This document shows, in pieces, positions 17,203 to 24,655 of a stretch of DNA of 64,000 bases. The notes under the pieces were generated by a model. That model was given only the letters and a program-made list of their open reading frames with translations, was not told the DNA's origin and ran no database searches. This DNA is from Pelagilacustribacter sp045567335 (GTDB taxonomy: Bacteria > Pseudomonadota > Alphaproteobacteria > Pelagibacterales > Pelagibacteraceae): assembly GCA_045567335.1 (NCBI GenBank), contig JBJLCZ010000001.1:124001-188000 (forward strand), given 5' to 3'. The first letter of the stretch is position 1; each line of letters starts with the position of its first letter. Made by a program: the position numbers and the translations under genes.

Positions 17203-17871
17203 ATGCTAACTAAAAAACAAAAAAATTTATTGCTTTATATCAATAAAAAAATCAGATCCTCTGGTGTTTCGCCTTCATATGAGGAAATGAAAAATTCACT
17301 CAACCTTAAGTCGAAATCTGGTATCCATAGATTAATTTCTGCTCTAGAGGAAAGAGGTTTTGTCAAAAGGTTGGCTCATAAAGCAAGAGCTTTAGAGGTT
17401 ATAAAATTACCCGAAAATGCTAGTGCTAACGATATATTTAACAGCTTTACTCCAAGTATAATTAAAGGTGGATTAGATAAAACTACTTCTAGCAAAATTT
17501 CAGTTTTGGGAAGTATAGCTGCAGGCACACCAATTGATGCAATACAACAAGAAGTTGATAAGGTTGCTTTACCAGAAGACTTACAAAAAAATGGTGAACA
17601 TTTTGGTTTAAAAGTTAAAGGTAACTCTATGATAGATGCAGGTATAAATGATGGGGACACCGTAATAGTTAAAAAATCATCTAATGCCGAAAATGGGCAA
17701 ATAGCTGTTGTATTAATTGATAACGAAGAAGCTACTTTAAAAAGAATTCGAAAAAAGGGAAAAACTATAGCATTAGAAGCAGCAAATAAGGATTACGATA
17801 CTAAAATTTACTCTGCAGATAGAATAAAAATTCAAGGAAAACTCGTTTCTTTGTATAGAAACTTTCACTAA
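17203..17871 (+). CDS. lexA: LexA repressor
   Basis: SOS-response repressor and self-cleaving serine protease. An N-terminal winged helix (about 1-65) precedes the peptidase S24 domain. With the start used here, the cleavage site is A107-G108 in GSIAAGTP, and the catalytic dyad is S142 (KGNSMIDAG) and K180 (EATLKR). An in-frame ATG at 17185 would add six residues (MYEFCS). I prefer 17203 because the shorter protein begins MLTKKQ, like other alphaproteobacterial LexA proteins, and because the upstream ATG lies next to the operator and possible transcription start. It follows trpC and precedes gltX by about 20 bp. Confidence 0.94.
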   Translation: MLTKKQKNLLLYINKKIRSSGVSPSYEEMKNSLNLKSKSGIHRLISALEERGFVKRLAHKARALEVIKLPENASANDIFNSFTPSIIKGGLDKTTSSKISVLGSIAAGTPIDAIQQEVDKVALPEDLQKNGEHFGLKVKGNSMIDAGINDGDTVIVKKSSNAENGQIAVVLIDNEEATLKRIRKKGKTIALEAANKDYDTKIYSADRIKIQGKLVSLYRNFH

Positions 17872-17890
17872 AATAGTCTAATTAATTCTA

Positions 17891-19279
17891 ATGTCTTTCA
17901 ATTGTAGGTTTGCGCCCTCTCCTACTGGGCCTCTTCATATCGGTGGTGTCAGAACAGCTTTATTTAATTGGCTTCTTGCTAAGAAAAATAAAGGTAAATA
18001 TTTTTTAAGAATAGAGGACACTGATAAAGAAAGATCCAAAGATGAATTTAAAAAACAAATTATCTCCACTCTAGCATGGTTAGGTGTAGAACATGATGGT
18101 GAAGAATATATTCAATCTAAGAATATAAATAAACACATTGTTGTAGTCGATGAACTTATTAAAAAAGGTTTTGCTTATGAATGCTACTGCTCTGAAGAGG
18201 AAATTAATGAACAAAAAGAAAAATGTAAAAAACAAGGTATGCCTTATGTATATAATCGAAAATGGAGAGATGCAAAAGACCTAGAAATTCCAAAAGATGT
18301 TAAGCCAGTTATAAGATTTAAAAGTAAGATTTTAGGCAATACGATCATAAAAGATTTGGTCCAAGGTGAAAGAAATATTTCAAATTCAACAATTGAAGAT
18401 TTTGTGATTTTAAGAAAAGATAAAACACCTACTTATCAATTGTCTGCAACTGTAGATGATCATGAGATGAAAATTACCCATGTTATTAGAGGGGATGACC
18501 ATATGATTAACTCATTTAAACAAAAACAAATATATGAAGCTATGGATTGGGAAGTTCCTAACTTTGCGCACATACCACTAATTCATAGTGAAAAAGGTAA
18601 AAAATTATCGAAAAGAGATAATGCTTCCACTTTAGAGGATTATATTAAAATTGGTATTATTTCTGATGCTTTAAGAAATTACCTCTTGAGATTAGGCTGG
18701 TCTTATAAAGATAAAGAAATTTTTACTAAACAAGAAAGTATCGACTTATTTGATCTTAGTGGTGTTGGTAAATCTCCCTCAAAATTAGATATGTCAAGAA
18801 TACTATCTATCAATGAAACTTATATAAAAACTATAGATGAAAAAGAATTATTCAAATTTTTTAAAGAATATGTGTCAAAATATAAATCTACAATTGATAG
18901 CAAAAAAGAGCCTGTTCTAATTAATTCGATGAGTTTTTTAAAAAATAAAGCTAAAACACTAGAGGATATTTGGAACAATGCTCAATATATAATCAAAGAT
19001 AGTATTGAAATTGGTTCAGATGATAAAAAACTTCTCGATGATTTATCTAAGAGCGTTATAAAAGAATTTATTATTGAGTATGAAAAAATAAACTCTTTAT
19101 CCAGAGAAACTTTAGAACCAACAATCAAGGGTCTAATTGAAAAACACAAAACAAACTTTAAAGGTGTGGGTCAACCTCTTAGAATAGCTTTAGTAGGATC
19201 AAGATTTGGTCCAGGTTTATATGATGTAATTTTGTCTTTAGACAAAACTGAAGTAGTAAAAAGATTAAAACAAGTTTAA
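17891..19279 (+). CDS. gltX: Glutamyl-tRNA synthetase
   Basis: Class I aminoacyl-tRNA synthetase that charges tRNA-Glu, and in organisms lacking GlnRS often tRNA-Gln as well. The HIGH-type motif is FAPSPTGPLHIGGVRTALF at the N-terminus and the KMSKS-type motif is KKLSKRDNAS near residue 240. The length of 462 aa is typical of the bacterial type. The trpC-lexA-gltX neighbourhood is an alphaproteobacterial pattern, with comEC missing between lexA and gltX. Its stop shares a base with the next start, so the nuclease gene downstream is translationally coupled. Confidence 0.97.
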   Translation: MSFNCRFAPSPTGPLHIGGVRTALFNWLLAKKNKGKYFLRIEDTDKERSKDEFKKQIISTLAWLGVEHDGEEYIQSKNINKHIVVVDELIKKGFAYECYCSEEEINEQKEKCKKQGMPYVYNRKWRDAKDLEIPKDVKPVIRFKSKILGNTIIKDLVQGERNISNSTIEDFVILRKDKTPTYQLSATVDDHEMKITHVIRGDDHMINSFKQKQIYEAMDWEVPNFAHIPLIHSEKGKKLSKRDNASTLEDYIKIGIISDALRNYLLRLGWSYKDKEIFTKQESIDLFDLSGVGKSPSKLDMSRILSINETYIKTIDEKELFKFFKEYVSKYKSTIDSKKEPVLINSMSFLKNKAKTLEDIWNNAQYIIKDSIEIGSDDKKLLDDLSKSVIKEFIIEYEKINSLSRETLEPTIKGLIEKHKTNFKGVGQPLRIALVGSRFGPGLYDVILSLDKTEVVKRLKQV

Positions 19280-20049
19280 TGAAAGACGCCTCATCATTCA
19301 GAACAAGAAAAACATCAATTTACGATAAAAAATCAAACTCTCCTTTTAAGATAAGTAGATCTAAATTTTCCAATTTTATTAGTTGTAAAAGATGCTTTTA
19401 TTTAGATCGTGTAAAAGGTTTGAAAGAGCCTTCTATGCCTGGCTGGGCTCTTAACATTGCAGTAGATGAATTATTAAAAAAGGAATTTGATGTGTATAGA
19501 AAAGAACAAAAACCTCACCCTATTATGCTAAAACATAATTTAAATTTTGTACCTTATCTGCACAAAGATTTAGATACATGGAGAAATTCTTTAAAAGGTG
19601 GAATTTCTTATTTAGATGAAAAAACTAATCTGATTATTCATGGGGGTGTTGACGATCTTTGGTTTGATTTAAATGAAAAAAAATTAATTGTTGTAGATTA
19701 TAAAGCTCAATCATCAAATTACCCTGTTACCATTTCATCATATTTAGATTCTCAATGGCATATAGCTTATAAATTACAAATGGATATATATGTGTACATT
19801 TTAAAAAAAATGAATTTTAAAGTTTCCGATATTTCTTATTTCTATGTTTGTAATGGAGAGAAAAGTAATGATAAGTTTGACAATAAAATAAATTTTAAAA
19901 CTACTCTAATACCTTATCGTGTTAACACATCTTGGATTGATAAAAAATTGTTAGAAATGAAAGAAGTTTTAAATTTGGATATGCCTCCCGAAATTGAAAA
20001 AACTTGTGAAAAGTGCGCTTATTTAAAAGGTGGTAAAGAATTTTTTTAG
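19279..20049 (+). CDS. PD-(D/E)XK nuclease family protein with paired cysteines
   Basis: I recognise a RecB/Cas4-type nuclease fold but not a named gene. In order, the 256-aa protein has an N-terminal SRSKFSNFISCKRCFYLDRV (C36, C39), a GGVDDLWFD motif (D125/D126), VVDYKAQ (D140, K142), the helix motif QMDIYVYIL (Q167) usual after the DxK pair, C191, and a C-terminal CEKCAY pair (C243, C246). The D...DxK...QxxxY series is that of an active nuclease. The four paired Cys resemble the iron-sulfur clasp of Cas4 and AddB. No cas genes are near. It is co-translated with gltX and converges on sodB with 3 bp between stops. Confidence 0.78.
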   Translation: MKDASSFRTRKTSIYDKKSNSPFKISRSKFSNFISCKRCFYLDRVKGLKEPSMPGWALNIAVDELLKKEFDVYRKEQKPHPIMLKHNLNFVPYLHKDLDTWRNSLKGGISYLDEKTNLIIHGGVDDLWFDLNEKKLIVVDYKAQSSNYPVTISSYLDSQWHIAYKLQMDIYVYILKKMNFKVSDISYFYVCNGEKSNDKFDNKINFKTTLIPYRVNTSWIDKKLLEMKEVLNLDMPPEIEKTCEKCAYLKGGKEFF

Positions 20050-20052
20050 TAT

Positions 20053-20646
20053 TTAATCTAAATGAGATGAAACAAATTCCCAATTAATTAATTTATCAAA
20101 AAATGCATTTAAATATTCTGGTCTTCTATTTTTATAATCAACATAATAAGAATGTTCCCATACATCACAACCTAAAATTGGTTTCATTTCATCAATTAAT
20201 GGATTAGCAGCATTTGCAGTTTTTGAAATTACTAGTTTTTTATTTTTAATCGATAACCATGCCCAACCAGAACCAAATTGTGTAATTCCTGCTTGAATAA
20301 AGTCTTTTTTAAATTGATCTAAACTTCCAAAATCTTCTATAATTTTTTTTTCCAATTTGTCGGGCATTTTACCCCCTCCACTTGGTTTCATACATTTCCA
20401 AAATAAAATATGATTCCAATGTTGGCTAGCATTATTGAATATTCCAATTTTTGACGCATCTTTTGCAGTTTTTTTTATAATATTTTCTAATGTTTCTTTT
20501 TCTAATTCAGTACCTTTAATAAAATTATTTAAATTAGTTATGTAAGTTTGATGATGTTTTCCATGATGAAGATCGAGTGTTTCCTCAGACATTATTGGCG
20601 ATAAAGCTGTTTTAGAGTAGTCTAATTTTGGAAGCTCAAAGTTCAT
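20053..20646 (-). CDS. sodB: Superoxide dismutase, Fe/Mn family
   Basis: Dismutates superoxide in the cytoplasm. Metal ligands of the Fe/Mn family are visible: the first His in LDLHHGKHHQTYI, His in NNASQHWNHILFW, and Asp/His in GCDVWEHSYYVDYKN. The family phrase GGGKMP and the GSGWAWL segment are present. Metal choice cannot be settled by eye, though the Gln in TQFGSG (rather than GG) leans to iron. The preferred start is the ATG at 20646 (MNFELPKL); the longer frame begins with TTG at 20661 and adds five hydrophobic residues with no support. It is divergent from the small membrane protein gene at 20758. Confidence 0.95.
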   Translation of the reverse strand: MNFELPKLDYSKTALSPIMSEETLDLHHGKHHQTYITNLNNFIKGTELEKETLENIIKKTAKDASKIGIFNNASQHWNHILFWKCMKPSGGGKMPDKLEKKIIEDFGSLDQFKKDFIQAGITQFGSGWAWLSIKNKKLVISKTANAANPLIDEMKPILGCDVWEHSYYVDYKNRRPEYLNAFFDKLINWEFVSSHLD

Positions 20647-20757
20647 TATATTTAGTATCAAAGTTAATATGAAAAATCTATATTTTTATCACTATTTAGT
20701 CACATCTTTATTATAACTCACATCTTTATATTGATCTTAAAATTGTTATACTCAGTT

Positions 20758-21159
20758 ATGGAAGAAGAATATAAAGAATTTAAATTTTTAAACTATAATA
20801 TGGAAAATATTTCCATATTCTATGGAATTTTTTTAATTTTATGGGGGTTTTTCATAAGCTTTATAAGCAGTAGCAATTCGCTAACATCATTAATACCTTC
20901 ATTTTTAGGAATACCGATATTACTTTTTTCTTTTTTATCAATTAAATTTGAAGAAAAGAAAAAATTATTCATGCATATTGTGGTTACTTTTGGCCTAATA
21001 GTATTTATTGGTGGTCTAGACATTATTCGAGGAGTTATGCATTCAAATTTATTTGATAACATCTATGCTGATTTATCTAAATTGATGATGCTCATTACAG
21101 GTTTTTTTTTCATATACTTGTGTGTGAAATCATTTATATTTGCTCGTAAAAATAAATAA
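20758..21159 (+). CDS. Four-helix membrane protein, unknown function
   Basis: I do not recognise this protein. From the ATG at 20758 it is 133 aa with four hydrophobic segments (roughly 18-37, 43-62, 73-94 and 107-126 counted from MEEEYKEF) and charged turns such as KFEEKKK between helices two and three. A longer frame starts with TTG at 20731; a shorter one with ATG at 20800 (MENIS). A possible -10 element TATACT at 20747-20752 would put the transcript start close to the 20758 ATG, so the message may be nearly leaderless if that start is right. Neighbours give no clue to function. Confidence 0.6.
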   Translation: MEEEYKEFKFLNYNMENISIFYGIFLILWGFFISFISSSNSLTSLIPSFLGIPILLFSFLSIKFEEKKKLFMHIVVTFGLIVFIGGLDIIRGVMHSNLFDNIYADLSKLMMLITGFFFIYLCVKSFIFARKNK

Positions 21160-21177
21160 ATAATTTTCTTATTTTCT

Positions 21178-21324
21178 ATGATTCCGAAAATAAAAAAAAT
21201 TATAAAAAAATCAAAAAAAAATTATATAAAAAAAATTATATTCGGTAGTTTCTTTTTTTTTCTATTAAAGGGAATAATTTGGTTAATAGTATTAACTATA
21301 GCTTTCTTTGGCTTATATATTTAA
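21178..21324 (+). CDS. 48-aa basic single-pass membrane peptide, unknown function
   Basis: A short frame of 48 codons beginning ATG ATT CCG. The first 19 residues are very basic (11 Lys), followed by one hydrophobic helix from about residue 20 to 48 containing the phrase LLKGIIWLIV. It begins 18 bp after the stop of the four-helix protein on the same strand, so the two may share a message. The positive-inside pattern suggests a cytoplasmic N-terminus. Short proteins with a basic start and a KG-WL-type helix occur widely in Alphaproteobacteria, but I cannot name a function. It fills the only space between its neighbours, which supports it being real. Confidence 0.5.
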   Translation: MIPKIKKIIKKSKKNYIKKIIFGSFFFFLLKGIIWLIVLTIAFFGLYI

Positions 21325-21333
21325 TTAAAATTT

Positions 21334-21795
21334 TTATTCAGGCTTGAAAAAAAGACATAACCCATTATTACAAAATCTTTTTTGTTTTGAATTATCTCCA
21401 TTATTAAATACGTGTCCATGGTGTACTCCGCACTTAGCGCAATGATATTCAATTCTTTGCATTCCAAATGAATAATCAATTTTTGTTTTAAATGCTCCTG
21501 GTAATGACTCTTTAAAAGATGGCCATCCTGTTCCACTATCGAATTTTGCTTCAGAAGAAAAAAGTTTTGCTCCACAGTTAGCGCAATGAAAATAACCTTT
21601 TCGATTTTCGTAATTTAAAGGACTAGTGTAAGCTCTCTCTGTAGACTCTTCAAACATAATTTTTTTTTGTTCATCAGTTAAATTAGGATTAATGATTTTT
21701 TTTTTTGGAATACTTAATAATTTGTGAGGAAATACACATAAAAAAATAAATGATAATCCAATTAATTTTGTAAAATTTCTTCTTAACTTTTTCAT
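21334..21795 (-). CDS. msrB: Exported methionine sulfoxide reductase B
   Basis: Reduces the R-form of methionine sulfoxide in proteins. Zinc-binding pairs are FHCANCGAKLF and YHCAKCGVHHGHVF, the substrate loop is FDSGTGWPSF, and the catalytic Cys is in KRFCNNG near the C-terminus (the family usually reads RYCINSASL). The N-terminus MKKLRRNFTKLIGLSFIFL has an RR-x-F motif and a hydrophobic stretch, so the protein is probably exported, perhaps by the Tat route, and acts in the periplasm. The ending after the catalytic Cys (LCLFFKPE) is slightly unusual. It overlaps the stop of the deacetylase-like gene by one base. Confidence 0.93.
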   Translation of the reverse strand: MKKLRRNFTKLIGLSFIFLCVFPHKLLSIPKKKIINPNLTDEQKKIMFEESTERAYTSPLNYENRKGYFHCANCGAKLFSSEAKFDSGTGWPSFKESLPGAFKTKIDYSFGMQRIEYHCAKCGVHHGHVFNNGDNSKQKRFCNNGLCLFFKPE

Positions 21796-22727
21796 TATGA
21801 TGTATTTAAAGCGATTAAATGTTCTTTAATACTTTCATTTAAAGCTGTCAAATCATACCCTCCTTCTAAAAAAGAAATAATTTTACCATTAGTATGTACA
21901 TTTGACAATTCTGTAATCAGTTTAGTTATTTTATTAAAATCTTTTGATTCTAAATTTATATTTGCTAGCGGGTCTCTATAATGAGCATCAAATCCTGCGG
22001 AAATTAATATAACTTCTGGTTTAAATATATTTAGATGATCTAATATTTGATCTTTAAATACCTTAATAAATTCATCTCCATTAGTTCCTGACTTAATAGG
22101 TGCGTTAAATATATTTCCTTCACCTACTTCATTTTTAAATCCCGTTCCAGGAAATAGTGGAGATTCGTGAATTGATCCATAAAAAACAGTTTTATCTTCA
22201 AAAAATATTTCTTGGGTACCGTTACCGTGATGAACATCAAAATCTAATATAGCAATTTTATTAATTTTATATTTATTTTTTAGATATTTTGCTGTTATAG
22301 CCACATTATTAAAAAAACAAAATCCGTTTGCTCTTTTAGTTTCAGCGTGATGTCCGGGAGGTCGTATAGCGCAAAAAACTTTATCTATATTTTTAGTAAA
22401 AATATCATCTGCAGCAGCAATTCCAGCTCCAACTGATCGTAAAATGGCATTTTTACTGTAAGGGCATAATTTAGTGTCAGCGTAAGGTTCTTTTTCAACT
22501 CCAATTAAACCTTCACGAGGTATTAATGAAAAAATATTTTCTATATATTTTTTGGTGTGAACAAGAGAAATATTTTCAATTTCACTATAAGGTGCATTTT
22601 TAATACTTATTTCAAATTCTTTAATTTTTTTTATAGAATTAAGTACGCTAATAAGTCTTTCTTTTCTCTCGGGATGATCTTTTCCGTTAAATTTTAAAAG
22701 ACATTCTTGATGTGTGTAAATTATCAT
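21795..22727 (-). CDS. Histone-deacetylase-family amidohydrolase
   Basis: Zinc hydrolase of the HDAC/acetoin-utilisation/acetylpolyamine amidohydrolase superfamily (310 aa). All main motifs are present: DHPERKERL near the N-terminus, RPPGHHAET with the His pair, GFCFFNNVAI, the metal site in LDFDVHHGNGTQEIF (Asp, His), the third ligand in SAGFDAHYRDPL, and LEGGYDL. The layout is that of an active class II-type enzyme. Bacterial members act on acetylpolyamines or acetylated proteins; the substrate here is unknown. It lies 8 bp after lpxB at the tail of the envelope cluster, and msrB follows with a one-base overlap. Confidence 0.9.
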   Translation of the reverse strand: MIIYTHQECLLKFNGKDHPERKERLISVLNSIKKIKEFEISIKNAPYSEIENISLVHTKKYIENIFSLIPREGLIGVEKEPYADTKLCPYSKNAILRSVGAGIAAADDIFTKNIDKVFCAIRPPGHHAETKRANGFCFFNNVAITAKYLKNKYKINKIAILDFDVHHGNGTQEIFFEDKTVFYGSIHESPLFPGTGFKNEVGEGNIFNAPIKSGTNGDEFIKVFKDQILDHLNIFKPEVILISAGFDAHYRDPLANINLESKDFNKITKLITELSNVHTNGKIISFLEGGYDLTALNESIKEHLIALNTS

Positions 22728-22735
22728 TTTAAAGT

Positions 22736-23866
22736 TTAAAGCATTTTATATATCGATAAACTTGCTAATTCAGATGAAGGTTTTTTGGTTCTTAATTTTT
22801 TAATTATATCTTCGGTTTTACTTACTTGTTCTTTAATTTTATTTGGATTTTCTAAAAAATCTTTAACATTATTAAAAATATTTAGTGCATTACATTTAGA
22901 TTGTAATAATTCAGGAATAATTTCTTTATTTGCGGCGATATTTATTATATTTGCATATTTAGTTTTCACTAACATTTTAATAATAATATAATTTATAAAG
23001 TTTATCTTATATAAAATTATTGATGGAATTTTTAAATTACATATTTCTAATGAAACTGTACCAGACTTAGATATAGCAAAAATAGATTTTTTTAAAATAT
23101 AAGATTTGATATTATTATCACAAACGCTTTCACAATTTTTTAACCCACTTTTTTCAATAAAACTTTGTATATAATCACGGTATTCTTTGGTGGCATGAAA
23201 TACGTATAATATATCTGAATACTTATTTTTCATTAGTTTTACATAATCTAATAATATTGGCATTAAAATATTTATTTCTGACTTTCGACTTCCTGGGAAT
23301 ATTGAAATTAATGCATTATTTTTTCCTATAATTTGATTTATATCAATTTTATTATCTTCTTGAAATTCTAATAAAGGATGGCCCACAAATTCATTGCTAA
23401 TTTCTTCTTTATCGAAATAAATTTTTTCAAAATGAAATAGTAATAATATGTGGTCTATAAATTTTTTAATTTTTTTTACTCTATTTTCTCTCCACACCCA
23501 AACTTGCGGTGCAACATAATGGATAGTTTTAATTTTAGGATTTTTTTTTTTTACATCCTGTGAAACTCTTAAAGTAAAATCTGGACTATCTACTGTAAGA
23601 AGAATATCGGGATTGAATTCTATTATAGCCTTAGAGGTTTCTTTGATTTTCTTTCTAATCTTTAATATATTTAAGAGGACACTTGTAAAGCCAAAATAAG
23701 TAATTTCTTTTAAATCGTAAATACTTTTAATACCAATTGACTTTAAATTTTCACCACCTACTGATAAATATTCAATATTTGGATCTAGTTTCTTTAAATT
23801 TATTATTACTTTTGAAGCTAATTTGTCTCCAGATGACTCTCCTGTGAGTATAAAAATTTTTTTCAT
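22736..23866 (-). CDS. lpxB: Lipid-A-disaccharide synthase
   Basis: Peripheral membrane glycosyltransferase (GT19) that joins UDP-diacylglucosamine and lipid X into the lipid A disaccharide. The N-terminal TGESSGDKLASKVI and the PQVWVWRENRVKKIKK segment are family hallmarks, and FPGSRKSEI near residue 193 is the GT-B nucleotide-binding region. The length of 376 aa is normal. Its ATG overlaps the lpxI stop by 4 bp. A run of 12 A (T on the plus strand, 23541-23552) lies in frame. Confidence 0.96.
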   Translation of the reverse strand: MKKIFILTGESSGDKLASKVIINLKKLDPNIEYLSVGGENLKSIGIKSIYDLKEITYFGFTSVLLNILKIRKKIKETSKAIIEFNPDILLTVDSPDFTLRVSQDVKKKNPKIKTIHYVAPQVWVWRENRVKKIKKFIDHILLLFHFEKIYFDKEEISNEFVGHPLLEFQEDNKIDINQIIGKNNALISIFPGSRKSEINILMPILLDYVKLMKNKYSDILYVFHATKEYRDYIQSFIEKSGLKNCESVCDNNIKSYILKKSIFAISKSGTVSLEICNLKIPSIILYKINFINYIIIKMLVKTKYANIINIAANKEIIPELLQSKCNALNIFNNVKDFLENPNKIKEQVSKTEDIIKKLRTKKPSSELASLSIYKML

Positions 23867-24654
23867 ATTACTTTAATAAACATTCCATTTTTATTTGCAA
23901 AATTAATAGATTTTTTTTTATTTAAAAAAATATTTTTTTTATTTTTTAATACAATTCCTTTTAAACCAGCTAATTTACATTGTATCAAAGTCTCGTATCC
24001 TACAGTTGGTAAATCTATTCTTAAGTCCTGCTTTTTTTTTGGAAATTTTACTAATACGCCTTTCATTTTAGATTTACTCTGTTTACAACTTTTTAGCATT
24101 TTTTTTGTGCCTTTAATTCCTTCAATAGCTACTATTTTATTATTTCTCACTATAACTCCTTGGGTGTAACCATATTTATTAGTTTTATTTAAAACACTGA
24201 TAGCTTTTTTTATATCTAACTTATCTTTATAATTTGGTTTAGTTTTTGTGTACGTTAATTTTTTTAATGTTAAAAATGGTGTAAAGTATAAAGAGCTTAC
24301 AGTTTTAATTTTTTCTTTTTTAAAAATATTTATAACTTCTTTAAGAATAGCAACATCTCCAATTTTGGAGCTCTTAATAATTCTTGGTATATAATAAAGC
24401 CCTTTTAAATCTAGTTTTAATTTTAAAAAGTTTGGTCTTATCACACTTCCTGCAAATAAAATTTTTTTACAATTATTTCTCTTGAGAATTTTGATTATTT
24501 TTCCAAATTCTCCCATTGATACTGAAAATGAATTTTTTTCATTTTTAAATATTTTTTTTTTAGTTAGATCTATTATAAGATATTTTTTTTTGTTACGTAT
24601 TTTTTTTAAAATTTCTTTTGGAAAATCTGTTTCTCCAAATATAAGTCCGATCAT
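23863..24654 (-). CDS. lpxI: UDP-2,3-diacylglucosamine pyrophosphatase LpxI
   Basis: Alphaproteobacterial replacement for LpxH; it cleaves UDP-2,3-diacylglucosamine to lipid X and UMP. The protein begins MIGLIFGETDFP, has the ILFAGSVIRP and KIGDVAIL segments, then GYTQGVIVRNNKIVAIEGIKGT, and ends in the DUF1009-type core with DLRIDLPTVGYETL. It sits between lpxA and lpxB, the usual place for LpxI. I chose the ATG at 24654, just after the lpxA stop; a longer frame uses GTG at 24678 inside lpxA and adds eight unsupported residues. Confidence 0.9.
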   Translation of the reverse strand: MIGLIFGETDFPKEILKKIRNKKKYLIIDLTKKKIFKNEKNSFSVSMGEFGKIIKILKRNNCKKILFAGSVIRPNFLKLKLDLKGLYYIPRIIKSSKIGDVAILKEVINIFKKEKIKTVSSLYFTPFLTLKKLTYTKTKPNYKDKLDIKKAISVLNKTNKYGYTQGVIVRNNKIVAIEGIKGTKKMLKSCKQSKSKMKGVLVKFPKKKQDLRIDLPTVGYETLIQCKLAGLKGIVLKNKKNIFLNKKKSINFANKNGMFIKVI

Positions 24655-24655
24655 A

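Noticed and set aside
19279..20049. Cas4 of a CRISPR system
   Set aside because: No repeats, no other cas genes nearby, and the Cys arrangement (two plus two) differs from Cas4 (one plus three).
20647..20661. TTG start extending sodB by five residues
   Set aside because: The ATG at 20646 gives the normal SOD N-terminus; the extension is hydrophobic and unsupported.
21321..21575. Alternative frame inside msrB (84 codons)
   Set aside because: Overlaps msrB entirely in another frame and lacks any motif; msrB is clearly the real gene.
23541..23552. A12 run in lpxB as a second frameshift site
   Set aside because: LpxB reads through in one frame with all motifs, so the run is tolerated.
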